A stretch of DNA of 64,000 nt from Selenomonas sp. AE3005 (GCF_000686945.1 NZ_KK366040.1:207579-271578); one strand, 5' to 3'. Positions 9,142-17,310 are shown, counted from the stretch's first letter. The notes: generated by a model not told the origin, from the letters alone. Program-made: numbers and translations.

Positions 9142-10500
9142 TCAGTTATTCAGAGCAGGTTCGCCGTCTTCTTCCTCATTGGTCTTGTCGATATCGTTGG
9201 AGCCTTCACCCATTTCCTCAGCCAGCATGGCCTTGTCCTGTGCGCGGACGAAGGGGAAGTACACAGCGGTGCTCATGGCGATGACGATAATCTGTACCAC
9301 TGCACCCTGCCAGCCATTTAAGAGCAGACCGGCGATGATGGGCGGCGTGGTCCAGGGAATCTGGACGGCGCTGAACGGGCTCATGAAACCAATGGCGATG
9401 GACGCATAGGTGATGACAATCGCGAGCAGCGGTACCAGTACGAACGGAATGAGCAGGAAGGGGTTAAAGACAATCGGCAGACCGAAGATAACCGGTTCAT
9501 TGATGTTGAAGAGGCCCGGCACCGTAGCCAGTTTCGTGATGGATTTCATCTGGGAGGACTTAGCGGAGAGCCAGCTGGCAATGAGTAAGCCCATGGTAAT
9601 GCCGCAGCCGCCGGATTTGATGAATACATCAGTAACCTGAATGGTGATGATTTTGGCATCGGGATTACCGACAAGGCTCATACCGGCGTTGAGCATAGCC
9701 TGATTGTCAAGGGAATTGGCAATCAAAATGGGGTTCACGACACCGCCAACCACGTTGGGGCCATGAATGCCGGCCCAGAACAAAATGCTCTGGAGAGCCG
9801 CGATAATGGAACCGCCGATAAGCGTGTCGGAAAGGCCCTGCAGCGGCGTCTGTACCATAGCGAAGATGAGTTCCGGGAAGGTGGTAGCACCCACGAAGTG
9901 GCAGAGGCCGTAAATCGCAGCACCAAGCGTAAAGAGAATCATACCGGGCGTCAGAGCCTCAAAGGCTTTGGCTACACCGCCAGGAACGGCGGGCGGCATC
10001 TTGATGCCGATGTGGTTTTTCTCACAGTAGCAGAACACCCAGGAAACTACGAAACTTACGAGGATAGCGGTGATGACACCGTTGCTGCCTGCCCAGGCTT
10101 TAGGGATGATGTTATCCACAACAGCACCGCCTTCGGCTGCTACAGTGGGAGGCAGGAGAATCAGGAAAGTGGAAAGAGCGAGAATCGAGGCCATTATGGC
10201 ATCACAGCCTTCGCCTTCCACATATTTGTAAGTGATAGCCAGTACGGCAATCAGAGCCAGTACGCTGAACGTTGCTCCGGAAACAGCATTTAAGGGGTCA
10301 GTCCAATTCGGGCCGAACAGGCCAGCCATAAATTCTGCATAACCAGGTATTGGCAGGTTTGCCAGCAGAAGGAATACAGAACCGCAAATGGTAAAGGGGG
10401 TAGTCATGATAAAGCCATCGCGCAGGGCGGCAACGGCACGGATTTCCGCGAAGCGCCCCATGAACTCGATGAACTTATCGAACATCTCTTGTTTGTTCAT
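9142..10500 (-). CDS. PTS cellobiose-family EIIC permease
   Basis: A 452-aa membrane permease of the lactose/cellobiose PTS family. It has about ten hydrophobic segments and family stretches such as NINEPVIFGLPIVFNP and GIHGPNVVGGVVNPI. It moves beta-glucosides across the inner membrane coupled to phosphorylation by the neighbouring EIIB. It is the first structural gene of the operon, behind a sigma-70 promoter and the rpiR terminator. The acidic C-terminal tail (EEMGEG onward) is cytoplasmic. ATG follows AAAGGAG. Confidence 0.93.
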   Translation of the reverse strand: MNKQEMFDKFIEFMGRFAEIRAVAALRDGFIMTTPFTICGSVFLLLANLPIPGYAEFMAGLFGPNWTDPLNAVSGATFSVLALIAVLAITYKYVEGEGCDAIMASILALSTFLILLPPTVAAEGGAVVDNIIPKAWAGSNGVITAILVSFVVSWVFCYCEKNHIGIKMPPAVPGGVAKAFEALTPGMILFTLGAAIYGLCHFVGATTFPELIFAMVQTPLQGLSDTLIGGSIIAALQSILFWAGIHGPNVVGGVVNPILIANSLDNQAMLNAGMSLVGNPDAKIITIQVTDVFIKSGGCGITMGLLIASWLSAKSSQMKSITKLATVPGLFNINEPVIFGLPIVFNPFLLIPFVLVPLLAIVITYASIAIGFMSPFSAVQIPWTTPPIIAGLLLNGWQGAVVQIIVIAMSTAVYFPFVRAQDKAMLAEEMGEGSNDIDKTNEEEDGEPALNN

Positions 10501-10559
10501 TTTGATAACTCCTTTGCAATTTTGTCTGAATAAATGCTATCTTGCCTTAAGACATGTTC

Positions 10560-10615
10560 ACTATATCATTACTTTGGCGTTGTTTCAATAGATTGAGTCG
10601 ATTGTGGTCGATTGT
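10560..10615 (-). promoter_or_regulatory. Promoter of the beta-glucoside PTS operon with upstream direct repeats
   Basis: On the minus strand TTGAAA (10583-10588), a 17-bp spacer and TGATATAGT (hexamer 10560-10565, extended -10) form a clear promoter. Immediately upstream of the -35 lie two copies of ACAATCGAC (plus-strand GTCGATTGT at 10597-10605 and 10607-10615), 10 bp apart. The position suits an activator site, perhaps for the adjacent RpiR protein. Confidence 0.6.
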
Positions 10616-10628
10616 TTCGGGGAAAGAA

Positions 10629-10670
10629 CAAAAAAACCGAAACGCGTGAAACAACGTTTCGGTTTTTTAT
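10629..10670 (-). terminator. Terminator of the rpiR-family gene
   Basis: AAAAAACCGAAACG pairs with CGTTTCGGTTTTTT around a 10-nt loop. It separates the regulator transcript from the PTS operon promoter. Confidence 0.85.
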
Positions 10671-10683
10671 TCTTTTGTTAGGA

Positions 10684-11547
10684 TTACCATAAACGATTTT
10701 TGTCATCGGGATGGCCAAGGTAACTCTCAAATTCTGTATAGAAGTTTTCTACATCCTTGAAATGGCGGGAGAGAAGCATACTGACCATTACATCAAAGTA
10801 ATAGCGGGCGCCGACACTGAAGATGTTGCCGCCCATATCCAAATACTCCAGCGTATTGGCTACATAGAGAAATTCATCGCATAGTCCGGCCAGTTCTGTT
10901 TCACGGTTTACGGAGAGCAGAATCGTTTTGATCTTGCATTTTTTCAGGATTTTCGCTGTGCGAATCAGACGCTGATTGATACCGGAGCGGCTGATGATAA
11001 TAGCGGCATGACTGGGGTCTGCGACCAGTGCGGCACAAAGCTGGCTGTTCAGGGAGTTATGGGCTACGGCGGTTTTTTTCACCTGCAGGAAGTTATATAC
11101 CGCCATTTGGGCGAGTGAATAATTCTGGTCGTAGGCATAGATGTCGATGATGGCCGCTTTATCCAGGATGCTTGCTATCCGTTCCATTTGGTCGGTGTCC
11201 ATTTCATTCTTCGTTTCTTCAATGGCCTCGATTTCGAGCTGTGCCAGCATGCGGATGATATCGGAGGTGGAGTCCTTGTCCGTGATGGGACGGCGCATGA
11301 TGTGGGAGTCACAGGGCAGCGTCCGGTTTATTTCGCTGGTAAATTTTATTTTGAATTCATTGTAGCCCTTCAGCCCCAGTTTTTGACATAACCGAAAGAT
11401 GGCGGCAGGACTGGTATAGGTTTTTTCCGCCAGTTCCCGGGTCGTCATTTCGGAAATTTGGGCAGGATGGGACAGTATGTATTCGACAATGTTTTCCTCG
11501 GTGGAAGAAAAACGCTCTCCTTCCTGCATGGCTTTTAACAGACGCAC
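10684..11547 (-). CDS. RpiR/MurR-family transcriptional regulator
   Basis: A 287-aa DNA-binding protein with an N-terminal helix-turn-helix (TTRELAEKTYTSPAAIFRLC) and a C-terminal SIS sugar-phosphate domain (about 120-260, with IIISRSG). RpiR proteins sense phosphosugars; the position directly upstream of the beta-glucoside PTS operon points to its control. GTG at 11556 is fused to the GAAGGA box, so the in-frame GTG at 11547, nine bases further, is the more likely start. The gene has its own promoter with a palindrome and its own terminator. Confidence 0.88.
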   Translation of the reverse strand: MRLLKAMQEGERFSSTEENIVEYILSHPAQISEMTTRELAEKTYTSPAAIFRLCQKLGLKGYNEFKIKFTSEINRTLPCDSHIMRRPITDKDSTSDIIRMLAQLEIEAIEETKNEMDTDQMERIASILDKAAIIDIYAYDQNYSLAQMAVYNFLQVKKTAVAHNSLNSQLCAALVADPSHAAIIISRSGINQRLIRTAKILKKCKIKTILLSVNRETELAGLCDEFLYVANTLEYLDMGGNIFSVGARYYFDVMVSMLLSRHFKDVENFYTEFESYLGHPDDKNRLW

Positions 11548-11577
11548 GGCAAACACTCCTTCGTTTATGCTGTTTCT

Positions 11578-11606
11578 ATTATATTAGGAATATCGGCCGA
11601 TAGCAA
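11578..11606 (-). promoter_or_regulatory. Promoter of the rpiR-family gene with a spacer palindrome
   Basis: On the minus strand TTGCTA (11601-11606) and TATAAT (11578-11583) are 17 bp apart. The perfect 12-bp palindrome TATCGGCCGATA (11591-11602) fills the spacer and touches the -35. A protein bound there would block RNA polymerase, which fits autorepression. Confidence 0.5.
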
Positions 11607-11636
11607 AATTTTTATCTTCTTATCCGCATAATAAAA

Positions 11637-11672
11637 GACGGTTCGCCGGCTCTTGCGAGCCAGCGGACCGTC
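11637..11672 (-). terminator. Terminator of the alanine/glycine symporter gene
   Basis: A 16-bp imperfect stem, GACGGTCCGCTGGCTC against GAGCCGGCGAACCGTC on the minus strand, is followed by TTTTATT. The loop is GCAA. It is related to the 6876-6911 hairpin. Confidence 0.8.
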
Positions 11673-11685
11673 CGGATGATAAAAT

Positions 11686-13065
11686 TTATTCGGCAATTAC
11701 CGTAGAATCAACGTCTTTTGTAACTTCTCCCTTGCGGGCCAGATAGCTTTCAGTTTCAGCCACGACTACACCGGAGAGGGCAATCAGGGCAATCAGGTTC
11801 GGAATGGCCATCAGCCCGTTGACGATATCAGCCAGAATCCAGATGGCCTCCAGTTTCAGGAAACCGCCGCTGGCAATCAGGGCGATGAAGATGATACGGT
11901 ACGGCATAACACCTTTGGTGCCAAACAGGTAAATGCAGGCACGTTCACCGTAGTAGTTCCAGCCAAGAATCGTGGTGAAGGCAAAGAGCACCAGAGCCAC
12001 GGTAAGCAGCATGCTGCCGATATTGCCATAAGCGGTGGCAAAAGCCGCACTGGTCATAGCAGCACCAGCGGCATCGCCCTGCCATACGCCCGTGAGGACG
12101 AGAGCCAGGCCGGTCATGGTGCAGATAATCAGGGTATCGATAAAGGTACCGGTCATGGAGATAAGGCCCTGTTCAGCAGGTTCCTTGGTCTTGGCAGCTG
12201 CCGCCGCAATGGGGGCAGAACCCAGACCGGATTCGTTGGAGAACACGCCACGGGCGATACCGTTCTGCATGGCCATCATGATGGTTGAACCGGCAAAACC
12301 GCCGGCCGCTGCCGCACCTGTGAACGCGGATTCAAAGATAAGAGCCACAGCGGCAGGTACACCGTCAATATTCATGACGATAAGACCAAGGCTGATGGCA
12401 ATATACATAACAGCCATAAAAGGAATAACCTTGGAGGCAACTTTGGCAATGCTTTGCAGACCGCCGATGGTGATAGCGGCGATGAGAACTGTCAGTACAA
12501 AACCTGTCAGCACCTTGGACAGGCCAAAGGAAATTTCCGCACTGTCCACAATAGCGTTGACCTGTGGGAAGGTGCCGATACCGAAATATGCCACGAGAAT
12601 CGTAGCTGCAGCGAAGAACGTGGCCAGCGGTTTATATTTTTCACCCATGCCCTGACGGATATAGTACATGGGGCCGCCAGCGATGTTGCCATTGGCGTCG
12701 GTGCTGCGATACTTTACCGCCAGCAGGCCTTCGGCGTATTTGGTGGCCATACCGAAGAAAGCTGCCATCCACATCCAGAAGATAGCACCGGGGCCGCCGA
12801 TTTTTACCGCGGTAGCCACACCGACGATGTTGCCAGTGCCGACCGTAGCCGCCAAAGCCACACACAGGGCTTTGAAACTGGATACATCACCTTCACCGTG
12901 ATTTTTGGCCTTGAAGATAAGGGATAACGCCTTGGGCAGGCGTATTACCTGCAAAAGTTTCAGCCGCAGGGTAAGGTAAATGCCAGTGCCCACCAGCAGT
13001 GTGATAAGCGGGGGGCCCCACATAAAGGAGTCGATGGCATTAAGCATAGGGATAAATGATTCCAT
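11686..13065 (-). CDS. Alanine/glycine:cation symporter (AGCS family)
   Basis: A 459-aa inner-membrane symporter importing alanine or glycine with Na+ or H+. Family features include TVGTGNIVGVATA, GGPGAIFWMWMAAFFGMATKYAE (the AGCS signature area) and SNESGLGSAPIAAAAA. The start is ATG 13065 behind AAGGAGGACACTTC; an in-frame ATG 54 bp upstream has no such site. The gene is monocistronic, with a terminator downstream and a GACATTTGTC palindrome about 100 bp upstream. Confidence 0.92.
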   Translation of the reverse strand: MESFIPMLNAIDSFMWGPPLITLLVGTGIYLTLRLKLLQVIRLPKALSLIFKAKNHGEGDVSSFKALCVALAATVGTGNIVGVATAVKIGGPGAIFWMWMAAFFGMATKYAEGLLAVKYRSTDANGNIAGGPMYYIRQGMGEKYKPLATFFAAATILVAYFGIGTFPQVNAIVDSAEISFGLSKVLTGFVLTVLIAAITIGGLQSIAKVASKVIPFMAVMYIAISLGLIVMNIDGVPAAVALIFESAFTGAAAAGGFAGSTIMMAMQNGIARGVFSNESGLGSAPIAAAAAKTKEPAEQGLISMTGTFIDTLIICTMTGLALVLTGVWQGDAAGAAMTSAAFATAYGNIGSMLLTVALVLFAFTTILGWNYYGERACIYLFGTKGVMPYRIIFIALIASGGFLKLEAIWILADIVNGLMAIPNLIALIALSGVVVAETESYLARKGEVTKDVDSTVIAE

Positions 13066-13162
13066 GAAGTGTCCTCCTTGCATGATACGAACAGGTTGCT
13101 GTCTAATGACAGTGAACATAGGTACTTCTAAAATAAGACAGTCCCTATATTATCATACAAAA

Positions 13163-13174
13163 AGACATTTGTCT
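13163..13174. promoter_or_regulatory. GACA-TT-TGTC palindrome upstream of the AGCS gene
   Basis: AGACATTTGTCT has arms of 5 bp around TT. The same 10-bp core occurs at 39531-39544 and 48297-48310, each upstream of a transport or sensing gene. It overlaps the stop codon of the mutS-like gene. Confidence 0.35.
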
Positions 13175-14960
13175 ACATAATTCCCGCCATTTTTAACAAA
13201 TATTGCGCGTTGGTGGTCTGGCAGCGCCCATTCTTTATTTTATAGTCGAATTTTATCTTGTTGTCGTCGTAGTATTCCGCGAAGTGAAAATTGGTAACGG
13301 GGGTACTGTTGGGTGACTTTATATCGCATAGTTCGAAGTCGTGGGTGGATACCAGCGTGAGGCAGTATGGCTGTGTTAATCTGGCGATAGCCTCCCGGGC
13401 ACCGATGATACGGTCGGCTGAATTGGTGCCCTTGAAAATTTCGTCGATGCAGATAAGCATAGGCTGTTGCTGTTTACAAAAATCCACCATCTGTTTGATA
13501 CGCAACAGTTCAGCGTAAAAGGTGGAAATACCCTGACTCTGGTCATCGTGAACCTGAATGGAAGTGAAAATGTGCATAGGTGTAAAGGCAAAGCTCCGGG
13601 CACAGACCGGGGCCCCGGCGTAAGCCAGCACCAGGGAACTGGCCAGCGTACGCATATACGTCGTTTTGCCGGACATATTGGAGCCGGTGATTATGCGTGT
13701 TTCAGCCTGCATGGCCGTGTCATTGGGAACGGCCTGGTCCTCGTTCAATAACAGGGAGGTAAGGGCGGTGGCGTTTAACTGGGGCGCACTGTCCAGCAGC
13801 TGGGGAAAGGTATAACATTCGCGTGTATGTCCGGCCATGGCCAGTGACAGATAAAGCTCCATTTCGCTCCAGGACGCAAGCCAGCTTTTTAAGTGTTGCG
13901 CGGTATGCAGCTGCCAACGGCAGAACCGGGCGGCACAGTGGCAGTCCCAAAGCAGCAGGGCATTTCCGCATACGAAGAAGAAAAGATTGCGGCACATGTT
14001 CACATGGTCTGTCAGCCTGGCCAGTGTTTGTAAAGCCGGTGCTGCGCCCTGAGATAAACTATGGGTAATACTAGTCAGGGCAGGGCTTGTAAAGTTTGTT
14101 TCTCCCAGACGGATAAACAAGGTCTGATATGTATGCAGCTCCTGCTGGAGGGCGTGCAGGGGCGCAAGCATGGCCTGATTATGTTTATGGAATATCATGG
14201 CAATGGTGAATTGCAGCAGGATAAGCAGGCCGGGAATATCCCAGCCGGTCAGCTGCAAACCGGCCAGGGCAATACTGCAGGCCGTCAGCACAGGCAAAAT
14301 CCAGGCCGTGCGCTGCAAAGTCCGGCTGATATGGTGCTGGCGGTCAGCGGTGATTTCCTGAACAAGAGCCGCGGTATCGTGGTTATCGGGGAGCAGACGC
14401 CCCAGGGCCTCCAGTTCTACACATAAATATGGATGGCCAAGGAGTTCTCGGACAGCTGACTGACGGCGCAGCAGTACCTCCCTGGCAGGTGGAACCGGGG
14501 AAAGGGCATGGGCCAGAGCCAGGCGGCCGCCTTTTGTACGGGCCGCACAGAGATACTGGAACAGGGAGCTCGGGCCGAAAATATGCAGGTCAACATTCTG
14601 TGGCCGCTTATTGCTGCTAAATTCCTGACCATTGACAGGCAGCTGCTGCCAGCTGTTGTCAAAGCGGCACAGATAATCGTGCAGGACTGCTATTTCGTTG
14701 TCCAGAAGTCGGAGCATTTTTTTTACCCTGTTGTGGCGGCGGATAAGCATGACAAAGGCAATGAGGAAGATGGGGGACAGCAGCAGGGCGGCCGTCAGGC
14801 CATCATAGGCACCTGCCAGGGAGAACAGCAGGGCGAAAAAGCAGATAGTCCGCTCCAGCGTCAGGCGGCTGCTTTTTTTCTGGCAGTCCTGGGCGCGGCT
14901 CAGGGCCGTATGCTGCAGATTGGCGTAAAAGCTGGCTTTCTGTTTATATGTATTATGCAT
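13173..14960 (-). CDS. Membrane-anchored MutS-related ATPase
   Basis: A protein of about 595 aa carrying only the lever, clamp and ATPase portion of MutS. Two hydrophobic helices near residues 45-85 probably place it in the membrane. The ATPase motifs are intact: Walker A TGSNMSGKTTYMRT, Walker B MLICIDEIFKGTN and the STHD switch (LTLVSTHDFEL). It lacks the mismatch-binding domain I, so it is not the mismatch repair MutS. The role of this membrane subfamily is unknown to me. The start is either ATG 14960, used here, or TTG 14987 with AAAGGCC upstream. Confidence 0.8.
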   Translation of the reverse strand: MHNTYKQKASFYANLQHTALSRAQDCQKKSSRLTLERTICFFALLFSLAGAYDGLTAALLLSPIFLIAFVMLIRRHNRVKKMLRLLDNEIAVLHDYLCRFDNSWQQLPVNGQEFSSNKRPQNVDLHIFGPSSLFQYLCAARTKGGRLALAHALSPVPPAREVLLRRQSAVRELLGHPYLCVELEALGRLLPDNHDTAALVQEITADRQHHISRTLQRTAWILPVLTACSIALAGLQLTGWDIPGLLILLQFTIAMIFHKHNQAMLAPLHALQQELHTYQTLFIRLGETNFTSPALTSITHSLSQGAAPALQTLARLTDHVNMCRNLFFFVCGNALLLWDCHCAARFCRWQLHTAQHLKSWLASWSEMELYLSLAMAGHTRECYTFPQLLDSAPQLNATALTSLLLNEDQAVPNDTAMQAETRIITGSNMSGKTTYMRTLASSLVLAYAGAPVCARSFAFTPMHIFTSIQVHDDQSQGISTFYAELLRIKQMVDFCKQQQPMLICIDEIFKGTNSADRIIGAREAIARLTQPYCLTLVSTHDFELCDIKSPNSTPVTNFHFAEYYDDNKIKFDYKIKNGRCQTTNAQYLLKMAGIM

Positions 14961-15027
14961 GACACACGCTCTTTTCTGACCGGTCAATTGGCCTTTATTT
15001 GCTTTTATTATATGTCATATTTATGAA

Positions 15028-15056
15028 TTGTGACAGGAGAGAAACTCTGTTATACT
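15028..15056 (+). promoter_or_regulatory. Promoter of the 54-aa ORF
   Basis: TTGTGA (15028-15033), a 17-bp spacer and TATACT (15051-15056). The expected start near 15063 leaves only about 14 nt of leader, containing the GGAGG box. Confidence 0.5.
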
Positions 15057-15076
15057 ATTAGTCGGAGGCTATAAAT

Positions 15077-15241
15077 ATGGATAATAAAAATGCAGCCATG
15101 GCCCGTCTGCAGCAGAGTATTGACGCGATAAACAAGCGCCTGGCCATTGATTCCAACGATTTGGATTACGAAACCCATTTGCGGCAAAAGCGGCAGTTAC
15201 AGCAGATTTTGGACCGCATGAAAGCCGGAGAGCAGAAATAG
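15077..15241 (+). CDS. Small hypothetical protein (54 aa)
   Basis: A short frame with ATG preceded by TCGGAGG at good spacing and by a promoter-like element. The product is very hydrophilic and probably one long helix: MDNKNAAMARLQQ onward, with regularly spaced Leu/Ile suggesting a coiled coil. There is no recognisable family. Upstream is the divergent mutS-like gene; downstream, after 77 bp, a second small hypothetical gene. The ribosome site and promoter make it likely to be real. Confidence 0.6.
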   Translation: MDNKNAAMARLQQSIDAINKRLAIDSNDLDYETHLRQKRQLQQILDRMKAGEQK

Positions 15242-15318
15242 ATTAAAATCAGTTTATTTTCAGATATAATTGTTAGAATTATAAACATCAAAAAGTCAAA
15301 GACGAAAGGATGAACACT

Positions 15319-15597
15319 ATGTCACAGCGTATGACCATGGACGAAGTATTGAAGGAATACGGCGTGCCTCAGATAAAACTGGATATACATGCCACGCGTT
15401 CGGAATTGCTGAAACTGAGGGAGAAACTCATGGCGATTCGTGACTTGTCAAATGGCAATGAACAGGGCTATCTCGACCTTGACTGCAAATTGTATATTGA
15501 CGTGGACGATATTGACCGTTATCTGTCCGGTGAGCTGGACACGGTGGGGGAAATTTACGCTTTCCCGGAAGATATAAAGTCCTACAAGGAAAATTAA
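15319..15597 (+). CDS. Hypothetical protein (92 aa)
   Basis: An acidic soluble protein with no motif I recognise. ATG 15319 is chosen because the GAAAGGA box directly abuts the ATG at 15310 and would be correctly spaced only for the second one. The sequence has a helical N-half (MDEVLKEYG) and an acidic C-half rich in Asp/Tyr (YIDVDDIDRYL). It is followed after 20 bp by a secreted protein with which it may be co-transcribed. Confidence 0.7.
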   Translation: MSQRMTMDEVLKEYGVPQIKLDIHATRSELLKLREKLMAIRDLSNGNEQGYLDLDCKLYIDVDDIDRYLSGELDTVGEIYAFPEDIKSYKEN

Positions 15598-15617
15598 ACT
15601 AAAAAGGAGACAGTATT

Positions 15618-16286
15618 ATGAAGATGAAAAAAATCCTTGCCTCCCTGATGGTGGGAGCTATGGTTATGACCACTGTACCCGTGATAAATGCAAGCTATGT
15701 TTCTACGGCTTACGCGGCCAAAGGCGGTGCCAAAATCGGCGGCGGTGCGAAGAGTGCTGCACCTAAAGCTGCACCGAAAACCAATACGCCCAGCAGCAAT
15801 AACAGCACGAGCAAATCCGTTTCCGGCAACGGCGAAACCTACAAGCCGTCCAAGGACGCGAAAAGCCTGGACAAAAACGCGCCGGCAGCCAACAGCAAGA
15901 GCAATGCTAATGCCAATACCGCGGCCAATGCCCAGAGCGGCAGCCGTTGGGGCAGTGCCCTGAGAACCATTGGCTTGTTTGCCGGTGGTATGCTGCTCGG
16001 CTCTATGCTCGGTAATTTGTTCGGCAGCAGCCTGTTAGGCGATGTTTTTGGCTTAATTGCCAATGTGCTGATGCTGATGGTGGCCTTTATGGCTATTCGC
16101 TGGCTCTGGAATAAGTTCCGCAATCGCAACAAGGAAAACGTGTATGCCTCGCGGATGAATGATTACAATCGCCATAATGCGCCGGTGGATATTGCACCGC
16201 GTCAGAATAATTCAGTGCAGGATATTCAGGGGCCGTCCGGTGACTACAACGCCCGGAATACGGCTGATAAATATCGGAACCGTTAA
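15618..16286 (+). CDS. Exported low-complexity protein with a Gly-rich membrane segment
   Basis: A 222-aa protein. A signal peptide (1-34, cleavage after AYAA) is followed by a Lys/Ala/Ser/Asn-rich disordered stretch (35-110). A glycine-rich hydrophobic region, GLFAGGMLLGSMLGNLFG (about 118-160), ends in basic WNKFRNRNK. The tail is polar. The Gly-rich helix plus basic boundary resembles the membrane part of Tim44-like bacterial proteins, but the Tim44 domain itself is missing. Function unknown. ATG follows AAAAAGGAGA. Confidence 0.7.
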   Translation: MKMKKILASLMVGAMVMTTVPVINASYVSTAYAAKGGAKIGGGAKSAAPKAAPKTNTPSSNNSTSKSVSGNGETYKPSKDAKSLDKNAPAANSKSNANANTAANAQSGSRWGSALRTIGLFAGGMLLGSMLGNLFGSSLLGDVFGLIANVLMLMVAFMAIRWLWNKFRNRNKENVYASRMNDYNRHNAPVDIAPRQNNSVQDIQGPSGDYNARNTADKYRNR

Positions 16287-16310
16287 ATAGCAGCAAAAGG
16301 GAGATTTATT

Positions 16311-16970
16311 TTGGTTAAGGAATCGACTTTAAAATGTATAGATGATTTAATTGCCCGTTATCCGCAGCTGGCTGAGTGCCGTGCTGATTTGCAGTCCGCC
16401 GTGGAAATCATTTGCGACAGTTACCGCCAGGGACATAAACTGATTGCCTGCGGCAACGGTGGCAGTGCGTCTGACAGTGAGCATATCGTGGGTGAGCTGA
16501 TGAAAGGTTTCCTGCTGAAACGGGAAATCAAGGGCGAACTGGCAGAGAAAATCCGCCAGCATTGCGGCGAAGATGCGCAGTATCTCATTGACAACCTGCA
16601 GGGAGCATTGCCGGCCCTGTCCATGGTCAATCAGGTGGCCCTCAATACGGCTTTTGCCAATGACCAGGCCCCTGATTTGTCCTTTGCCCAGCAGCTGTTA
16701 GGCATGGGCGATGACGGTGATGTCCTGCTCGGTATATCCACCTCCGGCAACTCCACCAATGTCATTTACGCTTTGGAAATGGCCAAGGTCAAGGGCGTGA
16801 AATCAATTGCACTGCTTGGACACAGCGGCGGCAAAATCAAGGCCCGGGGACTGGCTGATGTCAATATCTGCGTGCCCGAGGACGAAACATATAAAATTCA
16901 GGAATTGCACCTGCCGGTTTACCACATGCTGTGCATTGCCGTGGAGAACGAATTCTTCGGCGAAGGCTGA
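16311..16970 (+). CDS. SIS-domain phosphoheptose isomerase-like protein
   Basis: A 219-aa cytoplasmic protein of the GmhA type, which converts sedoheptulose 7-phosphate to D-glycero-D-manno-heptose 7-phosphate for lipopolysaccharide. The SIS landmarks are present: IACGNGGSASDSEHIVGEL near residue 45 and LLGISTSGNSTNVI near 142. The start is TTG 16311 behind AAAGGGAG. No other heptose genes lie nearby, so the substrate is inferred from family similarity. It is compatible with a diderm envelope. Confidence 0.8.
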   Translation: MVKESTLKCIDDLIARYPQLAECRADLQSAVEIICDSYRQGHKLIACGNGGSASDSEHIVGELMKGFLLKREIKGELAEKIRQHCGEDAQYLIDNLQGALPALSMVNQVALNTAFANDQAPDLSFAQQLLGMGDDGDVLLGISTSGNSTNVIYALEMAKVKGVKSIALLGHSGGKIKARGLADVNICVPEDETYKIQELHLPVYHMLCIAVENEFFGEG

Positions 16971-16974
16971 AATA

Positions 16975-17003
16975 TTGATTTTTCTCGTGAAAAATGATAT
17001 GAT
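16975..17003 (+). promoter_or_regulatory. Promoter of the predicted antisense antitoxin RNA
   Basis: TTGATT (16975-16980), a 17-bp spacer and TGATATGAT (hexamer TATGAT 16998-17003, extended -10). Transcription should begin near 17010, at the far end of the opposing toxin gene. Confidence 0.6.
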
Positions 17004-17009
17004 AAGCAC

Positions 17010-17100
17010 AAGAAAGGCTACCGGTGACGGTCAGCCCTACATAAGAAAAACGATGATAAGAATCGCCGCCTTCAGATTGCAGGTCCAGAGGCGGCTTTTC
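17010..17100 (+). ncRNA. Predicted antisense RNA antitoxin (type I)
   Basis: An RNA of about 90 nt expected from the promoter at 16975-17003. It ends at a hairpin with GCCGCC (17065-17070) paired to GGCGGC (17090-17095), followed by TTTTCTT. It is fully complementary to the 3' untranslated part of the 22-aa toxin mRNA on the minus strand. This matches the layout of TxpA/RatA and BsrG/SR4 modules, in which the antisense RNA promotes mRNA decay. Inference from sequence only. Confidence 0.55.
17016..17036 (-). terminator. Terminator of the toxin mRNA
   Basis: On the minus strand GGCT-ACCG pairs with CGGT-AGCC (one bulged G), followed by TTTCTTGT. It lies inside the start region of the antisense RNA. 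Confidence 0.6.
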
Positions 17101-17169
17101 TTATGCCTTTATGGTTATTACAAGCGCAAGAACTAAAATCAGTATCAGATAAAAGTCATATCTACTCAT
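17101..17169 (-). CDS. Candidate type I toxin, 22-aa holin-like membrane peptide
   Basis: The minus-strand frame encodes MSRYDFYLILILVLALVITI plus KA. It has a short polar start, one hydrophobic helix of about 15 residues, a basic Lys and a stop. This is the form of the putative holin-like toxins of Firmicutes. ATG is preceded by AAGGGGCG at 9-nt spacing. Its transcript would run about 210 nt, from an extended -10 at 17230-17235 to the hairpin at 17016. The antitoxin RNA is encoded opposite its 3' end. The peptide is short, but the promoter, ribosome site and converging terminators support it. Confidence 0.6.
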   Translation of the reverse strand: MSRYDFYLILILVLALVITIKA

Positions 17170-17229
17170 CGTTCAGCGCCCCTTCCCAGGGCCATAGATT
17201 AACCGCCACCGTTCGGTAGCCATGCAAAC

Positions 17230-17238
17230 AGTATAGCA
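17230..17238 (-). promoter_or_regulatory. Extended -10 promoter of the toxin mRNA
   Basis: The minus strand reads TGCTATACT, an extended -10. The -35 (TAGAAT) is weak. The start would be near 17223, giving a leader of about 54 nt before the toxin ATG. Confidence 0.45.
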
Positions 17239-17310
17239 TACTGGCAGGAATTATTCTATATGACGGCGAATTATACCAATATATGTACTAATCTAAGGGA
17301 GGCATTATCT

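Noticed and set aside
13173..14960. Canonical mismatch repair MutS
   Set aside because: No mismatch-recognition domain I and two N-terminal membrane helices; only the ATPase core is shared.
16971..17310. tRNA or riboswitch in the gap before the mutase gene
   Set aside because: No cloverleaf or known aptamer pattern; the structure is explained by two converging terminators and a small peptide gene.
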